From: DASSUW01 sp036257565
Lineage (GTDB): Bacteria; Actinomycetota; Thermoleophilia; Solirubrobacterales; Solirubrobacteraceae
NCBI GenBank assembly: GCA_036257565.1
Contig: DATAFH010000064.1
Location: 1 to 62,340, forward strand
Direction of reading: 5' to 3'
DNA length: 62,340 bases
Shown here: positions 17,457 through 24,673 of the stretch, piece by piece
How positions within the stretch are numbered: position 1 is the stretch's first letter
Layout of the letters: each line of letters starts with the position of its first letter
The notes under the pieces: generated by a model
The model's input: only the letters and a program-made list of their open reading frames with translations
Told to the model about the DNA's origin: nothing
Database searches by the model: none
Translations under genes and position numbers: made by a program

Positions 17457-17876
17457 ATGAGCGAGTACACGGTCGTCAGCGCCGACGAGGTGGACGACGT
17501 CTATGCGGGCAGCAGCGTGCCGGGAGAGTTCCGGCCGCTCACCGACGCCCTGGGCTGCGAGCAGGTGGCGGTGACGCTGATCCGGGTGCCGCCGAACTCG
17601 GACTTCGAGCAGGGCTCAGGCCACTACCACGAGCAGCAGGAGGAGATCTACGTCGTCAGCCGCGGGACGCTGACGATGCGCTTCGGCGACGACGTCCGCA
17701 AGGTGGGCGCCGGATCGGTGGCGCGGGTGGCTCCCAGGACGCCGCGCTCGCACCGCAACGAGGGCGACGAGCCGGTGGAGATGTGGGCGGTGTCGCTACG
17801 GCTCGAGCGGCAGGACGCGGTCAAGATCGACGACTTCTGGCAGGCCTCGCCGGACGCCGCGCAGGAGCGGCGCTGA
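17457..17876 (+). CDS. Cupin-domain protein
   Basis: 139 residues forming a single conserved double-stranded beta-helix. The first cupin motif is visible as GHYHEQQEEIYVVSRG (two His and a Glu as metal ligands), and the second as APRTPRSHRNEGDEP with a His. Such proteins bind a divalent metal and act as isomerases, dioxygenases or sugar-binding proteins; the function here is unknown. It ends 17 bp before the convergent PspC gene. Confidence 0.88.
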   Translation: MSEYTVVSADEVDDVYAGSSVPGEFRPLTDALGCEQVAVTLIRVPPNSDFEQGSGHYHEQQEEIYVVSRGTLTMRFGDDVRKVGAGSVARVAPRTPRSHRNEGDEPVEMWAVSLRLERQDAVKIDDFWQASPDAAQERR

Positions 17877-17893
17877 ACCGCTCAAGGCCGCGA

Positions 17894-18082
17894 TCACTCA
17901 GAGGGCAGGATGATCCAGAGCGCGATGTAGAGCAGGAACTGCGGGCCGGGCAGCAGGCACGAGAGCACGAACAGCAGGCGGACCTGCCACGGCTTCATGT
18001 CGAATCGTCGTGCGAGCGCGGCGCACACGCCGGCGATCATCCGGTCGCGCCGCGGGCGCACCAGGGCGGTCGATCGGGCCAT
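17894..18082 (-). CDS. PspC-domain membrane protein
   Basis: 62 residues comprising one PspC domain: an N-terminal basic stretch, then RMIAGVCAALARRFDMKPWQ and a hydrophobic segment LLFVLSCLLPGPQFLLYIAL ending in WIILPSE. In better-known bacteria PspC is an inner-membrane partner of phage-shock/stress signalling; here only the minimal domain is present and no pspA is nearby. Convergent with the cupin gene. Confidence 0.9.
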   Translation of the reverse strand: MARSTALVRPRRDRMIAGVCAALARRFDMKPWQVRLLFVLSCLLPGPQFLLYIALWIILPSE

Positions 18083-18163
18083 GGGCGCAGGCTACCGCGC
18101 CACGGGGCCGCTGCCTACTCTTCGTAAGCGATCTTGATCCGCGCCTCAGGTTCGGCCGCCACC

Positions 18164-18292
18164 ATGCTCGCCATGCCCGCGTTCGAGCTCCTCCCCGAGG
18201 TCCGGCCCGACGGCACCGTCATCTTCCGCGTCGTCGCCCTCCGGCCAGGCGAGCGGCTGCGCCGGTTCGCGCGCCGTTTCCGGCGGCGCTAG
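18164..18292 (+). CDS. Small basic protein (42 aa), uncharacterised
   Basis: An ATG-initiated frame of 43 codons (MLAMPAFELLPEVR...) ending in TAG. The second in-frame ATG at 18173 would give MPAFELLPEVRPDGTVIF, which looks like a structured beta-strand segment, followed by a strongly basic tail (RLRRFARRFRRR). Third positions are nearly all G or C, as in real genes here. No ribosome-binding site is obvious and I do not recognise a family. It lies alone between the PspC gene and the convergent M15 peptidase. Confidence 0.5.
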   Translation: MLAMPAFELLPEVRPDGTVIFRVVALRPGERLRRFARRFRRR

Positions 18293-18293
18293 C

Positions 18294-18770
18294 TTAGGCC
18301 GGGAGCTCGACGTGCACGGCGTCGCCCGCGAGCGGCGCCACGCCGGCACGGAGCAGCTCGTCTTGCGCGACGACGTCCTGGATCGCGCGGCCGCTGATCG
18401 TCACGTCGGCCGCATTGCCGTGCTCGTGGCGTGAAGTGCCCGGGCGGGCGACCGGATACGGGTTCGAATGGCGGTTGTCCCACAGCCGCTGCTGCTCGGC
18501 GGTCGTCCGCAGCCCGCTGGTGACGTTCCACGTCTCGCCTCGGGCGGCGGCCAGCTGGTCGAGCCGCGACAGGAGCTCGGGATTGGCGTCGAGGTCGCCG
18601 GTGAGGTGGGCATAGGAGCCGGCCGGCTTCGCCGTCGTACCGATCGCCTGGTCGAGCGCGGCGTGAAATGACGTCGGGCCCCTGGCCGGCGGTGCCGGCG
18701 CGGGAGCCGGGGGCTGCACCGTCCACGCCTGAAGGGCGGCGACGCGTGCCAGGGCGGACTCGAGGCTCAC
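18294..18770 (-). CDS. M15-type D-alanyl-D-alanine carboxypeptidase / peptidoglycan peptidase
   Basis: 158 residues from a GTG at 18770-18768, giving the N-terminus VSLESALARVAALQAW, chosen because the longer frame overlaps the upstream endonuclease V gene. A Pro/Ala linker (about 40-55) precedes the catalytic domain. It has SGLRTTAEQQRLW and the zinc motif HEHGNAAD (H-x-x-G-x-A-x-D pattern) with a C-terminal His in AVHVELPA. It should trim peptidoglycan side chains. No export signal is visible; the helical N-terminus resembles that of flagellar-associated hydrolases, an uncertain comparison. Confidence 0.8.
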   Translation of the reverse strand: MSLESALARVAALQAWTVQPPAPAPAPPARGPTSFHAALDQAIGTTAKPAGSYAHLTGDLDANPELLSRLDQLAAARGETWNVTSGLRTTAEQQRLWDNRHSNPYPVARPGTSRHEHGNAADVTISGRAIQDVVAQDELLRAGVAPLAGDAVHVELPA

Positions 18771-18802
18771 ACCCGGGTGAATCGGCGGCTCGCCCGCGTT
18801 CT

Positions 18803-19471
18803 TCAGGCGCTGCGCGCCGTCCGGGCGAGCCGGCGCGCCCCCCGGAGCGGCTCCGGCGTGCGGTGCCCACCAGTCGCGGCCAGCACCACCTCGACCGCGA
18901 CGTCCACGCTCGTCCGCCACGCGGCGTGCACCGCCACCGGGCGCACCCCGGGCCTCGTACGCAGCCACGCGCCGACGCGCTCGCCGTCGAGCACGAGCTC
19001 CGACCATGCGCCGCGCACGTCTTCCGGCCAGGCGCCCTCGGCCACAAGCGGTCGGTGGGTCACGCCGACGGTGGGGAGGTCGAGGACGGCGCCGAGATGG
19101 AGCGCCAGGCCGGCGCGCCGCGGATGGTCACGACCGGTGGCGTCCACGAGCAGCGCGTCGGGCACGACGCCCAGGGCCTCGACCGCCCCCTGCAGGGCCG
19201 GCCCCTCGCGGAGCGCGAGCAGGCCCGGCGCGTACGGCGCGCCCGCCTGCCCGGCGACGGCGGACTCGGCGAGCAGTACGCGGCCGCGCAGCACCGCGGC
19301 GGCGGCCCAGGCGGGGTCGCCCGCCGAGCCGGCGCCCGATACGCCGCGTGGGAACCGTACGGCGCATCCGGCGATGGCCAGCGCTCCGGAGGGCGGTGTC
19401 CACGCCAGTGGTTCTGTCGCCGCTAACCGGCGCTGGACGTCGAGGAGCTCGCCGGGCGATCGCGGCCACAC
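18803..19471 (-). CDS. Endonuclease V homologue lacking the first catalytic Asp
   Basis: 222 residues of the Nfi family, which nicks DNA next to deaminated bases. Conserved blocks are present: YAPGLLALREGPAL with catalytic Glu89, then DALLVD with Asp110, DHPRRAG and LDLPTVGVTHRPL. The first metal-binding Asp (AGxD in active enzymes, near position 43 of the Thermotoga protein) is replaced: IAGCAVRF has Ala37. The usual D-G-H-G after Asp110 reads D-A-T-G. Length is normal and the frame intact, so the protein is made, but nuclease activity is doubtful. It lies upstream of the M15 peptidase on the same strand. Confidence 0.85.
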   Translation of the reverse strand: MWPRSPGELLDVQRRLAATEPLAWTPPSGALAIAGCAVRFPRGVSGAGSAGDPAWAAAAVLRGRVLLAESAVAGQAGAPYAPGLLALREGPALQGAVEALGVVPDALLVDATGRDHPRRAGLALHLGAVLDLPTVGVTHRPLVAEGAWPEDVRGAWSELVLDGERVGAWLRTRPGVRPVAVHAAWRTSVDVAVEVVLAATGGHRTPEPLRGARRLARTARSA

Positions 19472-19481
19472 GGCGCCTAGG

Positions 19482-20390
19482 TCATGAAGACTCGCCGTCG
19501 TGCTTCGGCTGCCAGTGATCGGCGGTGAGCCGCGCGGCGTCGGTGTCGTCGCAGAACGCGCTCACCACCGCCGCGAAGCGCTCGGGGTCGTCGTCGTGGG
19601 GCATGTGCCCGGCGTCCGGGAAGATCTCGAGGCGACTGCCGGGCATGGCCGCGTGCGCCGCCTCGCCGTGGGCGACGGGGATGATCGAGTCGCGCTCGCC
19701 CCAGACGATCAGGGTCGGCATGAGCGCCGCGAGCGCGAGACGGTCCTGGGCGCTGACGCGCTGGCCGCTCGGCTCGATGACCGCGCGGACCGTGTGCAGG
19801 AACGCCTGGCGCGAGCCGGCGTTGTCGAGCGACGCGAACCCTTGGGCCAGCACCTCCAGGTCCCCACCCGGAGCCAGGTGGACGCGGCGGAGCATCGAAC
19901 CGAGCCCCTTGCCGACGCCGAGCAGCTGCCGCGAGGCGATGAACGGCAGCACGTAGTCGGCGCCGGGAAGGGCCGCGGCGCGCAGGAGCAGGTGCACCTC
20001 GCGACCCAATCCGCCGCTGGAGACGAGCACGAGCCGCTCGCACCGCTCGGGAAACTGGTAGGCGAACTGCATCGCGATCCCGCCGCCGAGCGAGTGCCCC
20101 ACGACCGTCACGCGCGTGTGTCCGAGCGCCGAGAGCACGTCGCGCGCCCCGGCGGCGTGCGCGCCGAGCGAGTAGTCGCCGCGCGGCGTCGCGGACTCGC
20201 CATGGCCTAGTAGGTCCGGGGCGATCACCGTGAAGCGCTTGCTGAGCAGCGGCGCGACGTGCTCCCACGTCTGCGACGAGTTGGTCACGCCGTGCAGCAG
20301 CAGGAGCACCGGGCCACGGCCCGCGGTGCGGTACGTCACGCGGTGACCGTGCAGGGTCAGCTCGTTGGCGGTGAGGACGGCGGGGCCCAT
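19482..20390 (-). CDS. Alpha/beta hydrolase
   Basis: 302 residues from an ATG at 20390 (MGPAVLTANELTLHGHRV); the open frame extends 43 codons further but that stretch is unlike the family. It shows the HGVTNSS oxyanion loop, the nucleophile elbow GHSLGGG, an Asp in WGERDSIIP and His in DAGHMPH, so the triad is complete. Closest by eye to haloalkane-dehalogenase/esterase-type hydrolases; substrate unknown. It faces the broken DUF3131 gene divergently. Confidence 0.88.
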   Translation of the reverse strand: MGPAVLTANELTLHGHRVTYRTAGRGPVLLLLHGVTNSSQTWEHVAPLLSKRFTVIAPDLLGHGESATPRGDYSLGAHAAGARDVLSALGHTRVTVVGHSLGGGIAMQFAYQFPERCERLVLVSSGGLGREVHLLLRAAALPGADYVLPFIASRQLLGVGKGLGSMLRRVHLAPGGDLEVLAQGFASLDNAGSRQAFLHTVRAVIEPSGQRVSAQDRLALAALMPTLIVWGERDSIIPVAHGEAAHAAMPGSRLEIFPDAGHMPHDDDPERFAAVVSAFCDDTDAARLTADHWQPKHDGESS

Positions 20391-20499
20391 GGCGGACCAT
20401 GATGCCGTGCCGGCGCGGAGAGAGTTATCGGTCGCGCAGGCGGGTACGGACCTGATAGGGATGGAAGCGCGTGGTTCGACGTAGGGGGAGAGCGGCCAC

Positions 20500-20870
20500 A
20501 TAAAGATCCGAATCGTCACGACCCTCGTGGCCGCCTTGGTCGCATGGCCGGCGTCCGCAGCTGCGCAGGAGCGATCGTTGGAGCGCTATGCGGCCGACAC
20601 CTGGCGCTCGTTCGCGGCGATGACCGACGCCCAGTCGGGCCTGCCGGCGGACAGCCTGCGCGACGACGGCGACCGCAGCGTCCAGACATCCACCACGAAC
20701 ATCGGCGCCTACATGTGGAGCGCGCTGGTCGCCGAGGAGCTCGGGATCGTCGGCCACCGCGAGACGGTGTCGCGCCTGAGCCGGACGATCGGGACGCTCG
20801 AGCGGATGGAGCGCCATGGGCCGAGCGGCCAGTTCTTCAACTGGTACGACCACCGCACGGGAACCACGAG
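20500..20870 (+). pseudogene. DUF3131 (glycoamylase-like) protein, N-terminal remnant
   Basis: A signal peptide (KIRIVTTLVAALVAW then PASAAAQ) precedes about 100 residues matching the start of DUF3131 proteins (YAADTWRSFAAMTDAQSGLP, TNIGAYMWSALVAEELG, NWYDHRTG). Similarity stops abruptly at about 20870, and the frame runs through unrelated sequence into a stop just before the GH3 gene; several hundred residues are missing. The codon where ATG is expected, 10 bases after a GGGGGAG at 20483-20489, is ATA (20500-20502); the next possible start, GTG at 20527, falls inside the signal peptide. Both ends therefore look damaged. Confidence 0.6.
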
Positions 20871-20942
20871 GGCGGGAGCGGAACGAACCGCTGCCCCGCC
20901 GGAGAGACCAGCAACGCCTGCGATTGAGGCGAAGGAGGGGCG

Positions 20943-23270
20943 ATGAGGCACAAGAGGCGGAGAGCGGCGATCGGCGCGGTCGTGGTCGCGCTCACCACGG
21001 GGGTGGCCGGCGGCGTCGTGGCGGGGACGCGGTCGAGCGACGAGGCCGCGCTGCGGCCCGCACGGCAGGCGGCCGACCGCGGCATCGAGCGTCGCGTGGA
21101 ACGGCTGCTCGGGAAGATGACGCTCGAGGAGAAGCTCCAGCAGATCGCGCTGCTGCCCGACTTCCGGGTGGCCGGTGAGGAGGGCGAGGCGGAGGTCCGC
21201 CGGGGCCTCGGCTCTGTGCTGAGCCTCACCGACCCGGAGCGAATCAGGGAGCTCCAGCGGATCGCCGTCGAGGAGTCGCGGCTCGGCATCCCGCTGCTGT
21301 TCGCGTTCGACACGATCCACGGCTACCGGACGGTGTTCCCGATCCCGCTCGGGACGGGCGCGAGCTTCGACCCGCGGGTGGCGGCTGCCGACGCCCGCTT
21401 CGGCGCGCGCGAATCCGCTGCGGTCGGGCTCAAGCAGACGTACGCGCCGATGATCGACGTCTCGCACGAGCCGCGCTGGGGCCGCATCTCCGAGGCGGCC
21501 GGCGAGGATCCGTACGTGAACTCGGTGATGGGCGCCGCGCGCGTCAAGGGCACGCAAGGCGGCGACTACAGCCGGCGCAACAAGCTGATCGCCAGCCCGA
21601 AGCACTTCGCCGCATACGGCGAGCCGGAGGCCGGACGCGACTACGCGACCACGGATATGTCCGTGCAGCGGCTGTGGAACTTCTACCTGACGCCGTTCAA
21701 GGCGGCGATCGACGCGGGCGCCGACACGGTGATGTGCTCGTTCAACTCCATCAACGGGGTCCCCGGCTGCGGCAACGGCTACCTCATGAACCGCATCCTG
21801 AAGGGTCAGTGGGACTTCGACGGCTTCGTCGAGAGCGACTGGACGGCGGTCGCCGAGCTGCGTGCCTGCCCGCCGAGGAACCCCGACACGGGCGAGTGCG
21901 GCCACGGCGTCGCTGCGGACGGCCCTGACGCCGCCCGGCTCGCGCTCAACTCGGGCGTCGACTCGGAGATGACCAGCACGCTGATCCGCGACCACGGCGA
22001 GCAGCTGCTGGCCGAGGGCCGCATCTCGATGCGGCGGATCGACGACGCCGTGCGCCGGATCCTGCGCGTGAAGTTCCGCGCCGGGCTGTTCGAGAACCCG
22101 TATTCGCAGTTCCAGCCGGAGGAGACGGAAGCGCAGATGCTGCGGCCGGACGCGGTGGCGGCAGCCCGCCGGGCGGCGGGCCGCTCGATGGTGCTGCTGC
22201 GCAACGAGGGCGGCGTGCTGCCGCTCGATCCGGCGAAGAACACCGCGGTCATCGGGCCGCTCGCCGACAACCAGCACGACATGCTCGGCCCGTGGTGGGG
22301 CCGCGGAGACGACAACGACGTCGTGACCGTGCGCGCAGGCATCGACGAGCAGAACACGGGCACGACGACGCACGCGCAGGGCTGCCAGCTCTCGAGGCTG
22401 GAGGTGCCGGACTGGAACGGCGACGGCTGCGGCGCGGAGGCTGACTTCACCGAGGCGGTCAATGTCGCGCGGGCGGCCGACCAGGTCGTGCTCGCGCTCG
22501 GCGAGACGCGCGAGATGAGCGGAGAGGCGAACGCACGCAGCGAGATCGACCTCCCGGGCCGCCAGGAGGAGCTGCTGCGCGCCATCAAGGCGACCGGCAA
22601 GCCGGTCGCGGTCGTGCTGTTCAGCGGCCGCCCGCTGGCGCTCGAGAACATCATGGGCGACGCGCCGGCGATCCTCCAGGCCTGGTTCCCAGGCGTGCAG
22701 GCGGGGCCCGCGGTGGCCGACGTCGTCTTCGGCAAGGTCAACCCCGGCGGCAAGCTGCCGGTCTCGTTCCCGTACCGGGTCGGGCAGGTCCCGATCTACT
22801 ACAACCACGAGCCGGCTGGGCGCCCCTGCAACAAGGGCGTCAAGTGGAACTCGCAGCATCGCGACATCCCGAGCTGCGACCCGCTGTTCGTGTTCGGCCA
22901 CGGCCTCAGCTACACGACGTTCGAGGTCTCGAACCTGCGGCTCAGCGCGTCGCGCGTCTCGCGCAACGGCAGCCTCCGAGCCTCGGTCGACGTTGCGAAC
23001 ACGGGCGGCCGCAAGGGCGACGAGGTCGTGCAGCTCTACATCAACGACCCGGTCGCGAGGCTCTCACAGCCGGTCCGGCGGCTGCGCGGCTTCGAGCGTG
23101 TGACGCTCGATCCGGGTCAGAAGCGGACGGTCACCTTCAAGCTGGACAAGAGTGACTTCGGCTTCTACGACAACCGCGGCAAGTTCGTGGTCGAGTCGGG
23201 CCGGATCGACGTCTACGCGGGCAACAGCTCGAAGGCCGAGCTCAAGCAGTCGTTCACCGTGACGCGCTGA
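20943..23270 (+). CDS. Secreted glycoside hydrolase family 3 (beta-glucosidase, BglX-like)
   Basis: 775 residues, preceded by a strong GAAGGAGGGG ribosome-binding site. A basic n-region and hydrophobic segment (about 5-28) give a signal peptide or anchor. The GH3 N-domain holds the KHFAAYGEPEAGRDY loop and the nucleophile Asp299 in FVESDWTAV. The C-domain holds the probable acid/base Glu528 in EMSGEANAR, and the final 80 residues are a fibronectin-III-like domain. It hydrolyses terminal beta-glucosides or xylosides outside the cell. Cys pairs in inserted loops suggest disulfides. A GC-rich hairpin follows the stop. Confidence 0.94.
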   Translation: MRHKRRRAAIGAVVVALTTGVAGGVVAGTRSSDEAALRPARQAADRGIERRVERLLGKMTLEEKLQQIALLPDFRVAGEEGEAEVRRGLGSVLSLTDPERIRELQRIAVEESRLGIPLLFAFDTIHGYRTVFPIPLGTGASFDPRVAAADARFGARESAAVGLKQTYAPMIDVSHEPRWGRISEAAGEDPYVNSVMGAARVKGTQGGDYSRRNKLIASPKHFAAYGEPEAGRDYATTDMSVQRLWNFYLTPFKAAIDAGADTVMCSFNSINGVPGCGNGYLMNRILKGQWDFDGFVESDWTAVAELRACPPRNPDTGECGHGVAADGPDAARLALNSGVDSEMTSTLIRDHGEQLLAEGRISMRRIDDAVRRILRVKFRAGLFENPYSQFQPEETEAQMLRPDAVAAARRAAGRSMVLLRNEGGVLPLDPAKNTAVIGPLADNQHDMLGPWWGRGDDNDVVTVRAGIDEQNTGTTTHAQGCQLSRLEVPDWNGDGCGAEADFTEAVNVARAADQVVLALGETREMSGEANARSEIDLPGRQEELLRAIKATGKPVAVVLFSGRPLALENIMGDAPAILQAWFPGVQAGPAVADVVFGKVNPGGKLPVSFPYRVGQVPIYYNHEPAGRPCNKGVKWNSQHRDIPSCDPLFVFGHGLSYTTFEVSNLRLSASRVSRNGSLRASVDVANTGGRKGDEVVQLYINDPVARLSQPVRRLRGFERVTLDPGQKRTVTFKLDKSDFGFYDNRGKFVVESGRIDVYAGNSSKAELKQSFTVTR

Positions 23271-23277
23271 CGGATGC

Positions 23278-23307
23278 GGGCGGGCGGTGCTTGCGCGCCG
23301 CCCGCCC
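23278..23307 (+). terminator. GC-rich hairpin after GH3
   Basis: A perfect 10-bp stem (GGGCGGGCGG with CCGCCCGCCC) and 10-base loop start 7 bp after the GH3 stop codon. There is no U-tract, as is common in high-GC actinobacteria, so termination is probable but unproven. Confidence 0.65.
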
Positions 23308-23311
23308 GTAG

Positions 23312-24283
23312 GTGTTCGCCGAGACGCTCGGGAATGATGTGGTGGTGATCGACGTCGCGTTGCTCGGCTGCGCCCATCCGCACGTGCCGGACGCGCTGGG
23401 CGTGCTCGCCTCCGAGCGGGAGCTGCGGCTCGTCGCGGCGTGGGATTCCGATCCGTCGGCGATACCGGTTGCCATCTCGGGCGCCGCGGTGTCGCGGGCG
23501 GAGACGGCGATCGGCCGCGCGCACGCGGTGATCATCTGCGCGCCGACTGACGAGCGGCCGGGCCTGTGCGTGCGGGCGGCGCGCGCCGGGCGGCCGCTGC
23601 TGGTCGAGAAGCCGGTTGCGCGCTCGGCCGCCGACGCGCGGGGAGTGGCCCGGGAGGTCGAGCGCAGCCGCACCCCGGCCGCCTGCGCGCTGTTCCTGCG
23701 CGAGCTCCCGGCGCTGCGACGGCTCGGCGAAGTGCTGCGCGAGCGGCTGCTCGGCCGGCTGGCGAGCGTGTCGTGTGCGTTCAGTCATCCCGGTGCGGTC
23801 GACGGGTGGTTCGAAGGCCCCGCGGCGTGGATGCGCGACCCGGCGCGCGCCGGAGTCGGCGGTTTCGGGGACCTGGCGTTGCATCTGGTCGACGCGCTGG
23901 CCGCGCTGCCGGTCGACGAACCGCCCACGCTGGCGGCCGTGGCGCTCGACCGGCCGGCGGGGCGGCGCGGCGACATCGGCGGCACCGGGGTCGGCACCTG
24001 GGGAGGCGTGCCGCTGGTCGTGCGGGCCGGGTGGGCCGAGCGGCCGGGCGGCCTCGAGATGGTCGTCGGCGGCGCCTCGGGGACGGCGGTGCTGCGGGAC
24101 GGCGTGCTCGAGCTGGTGCGCAGCGCGGGGGAGCCGGAGCGCTGGGTCGGCTCACCGCCCGACGTCGCCGATGCGGTGCGGGAGTTCTTCGTGCGGCTGC
24201 GGGCTCGGAGGTTGCCGCGGGACGGGTTGGCCGGCGCGGTGCGGGCTCAGGCCGTGTTGGAGGCCGCGCTGCCGGTGCTCTGA
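23312..24283 (+). CDS. Gfo/Idh/MocA-type oxidoreductase
   Basis: Up to 323 residues. The Rossmann loop reads VALLGCAHPHVPDAL, followed by AVIICAPTDERPGL and VEKPVARSAADA (the E-K-P motif); a histidine-bearing helix GGFGDLALHLVDALAAL occupies the catalytic position. Start is ambiguous: GTG at 23312 or GTG at 23345, the latter giving the more typical VIDVALLGC opening. The glycine motif is unusual (G-C-A-H-P-H), so cofactor preference is uncertain. Its substrate may be a sugar, given the GH3 neighbour (inference). Confidence 0.8.
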   Translation: MFAETLGNDVVVIDVALLGCAHPHVPDALGVLASERELRLVAAWDSDPSAIPVAISGAAVSRAETAIGRAHAVIICAPTDERPGLCVRAARAGRPLLVEKPVARSAADARGVAREVERSRTPAACALFLRELPALRRLGEVLRERLLGRLASVSCAFSHPGAVDGWFEGPAAWMRDPARAGVGGFGDLALHLVDALAALPVDEPPTLAAVALDRPAGRRGDIGGTGVGTWGGVPLVVRAGWAERPGGLEMVVGGASGTAVLRDGVLELVRSAGEPERWVGSPPDVADAVREFFVRLRARRLPRDGLAGAVRAQAVLEAALPVL

Positions 24284-24344
24284 GGGCGCCGCCGAACGTC
24301 GACGGTGGCTCTGCGGCCGGCCCGGGTGTGGTGCGGGGTGTCGT

Positions 24345-24664
24345 GAACGGCGAACTGCGCTGCGTAGGGAGGTGAGGGAGCCGGCCGCCCGCGATAGATC
24401 AGAGGACACGCCGAATCCGGTCCGGCACGGTTGGCCACGTATGCACCACTGCGGTGCACAACCGGCCACGCCACCCCCGCGCGGGTGCCCGGTTGTCCAC
24501 TTTGGTGCCGTCACGGCACACAGGTGCGAACGCCCACTTCCCGGAGCGAGCCCGGTGTCCCCTTTGATGCCCTGACGGCACCCAACCGGCACGCCCCGCC
24601 CGCCAAGAGGCGGCGTGTCCCCTTTTGCACGCTCACCCTCCCTCCCCAGCCGCCGTTGACGTTC
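24345..24664. repeat. Non-coding element A bounded by inverted repeats, with internal hairpins
   Basis: This fills the 390-bp gap between two genes and has no plausible reading frame. The left end (24345-24373) and the right end (24631-24664) are imperfect inverted copies, sharing GAACG, GCTG and GGGAGG blocks. The right end carries CCAGCCGCCGTTGAC, identical to the right end of element B at 44679-44693. Inside are hairpins TGCACC/GGTGCA (24442-24458) and GTGCCG/CGGCAC (24505-24519), motif GTGTCCCCTTT twice (24555-24565, 24615-24625) with a variant at 24493-24503, and a perfect 10-bp inverted pair GGACACGCCG (24404-24413) with 24611-24620. No transposase is encoded. Confidence 0.7.
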
Positions 24665-24673
24665 GCTGGCGCC

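Noticed and set aside
18803..19007. Longer start for the M15 peptidase reaching into the endonuclease V gene
   Set aside because: The extra residues are a shadow of the endonuclease V frame; the GTG at 18770 gives the family-like N-terminus.
20840..20942. A riboswitch upstream of the GH3 gene
   Set aside because: I looked for glycine, cobalamin, TPP, SAM and c-di-AMP consensus cores; none is present, and the region includes the end of the DUF3131 remnant.
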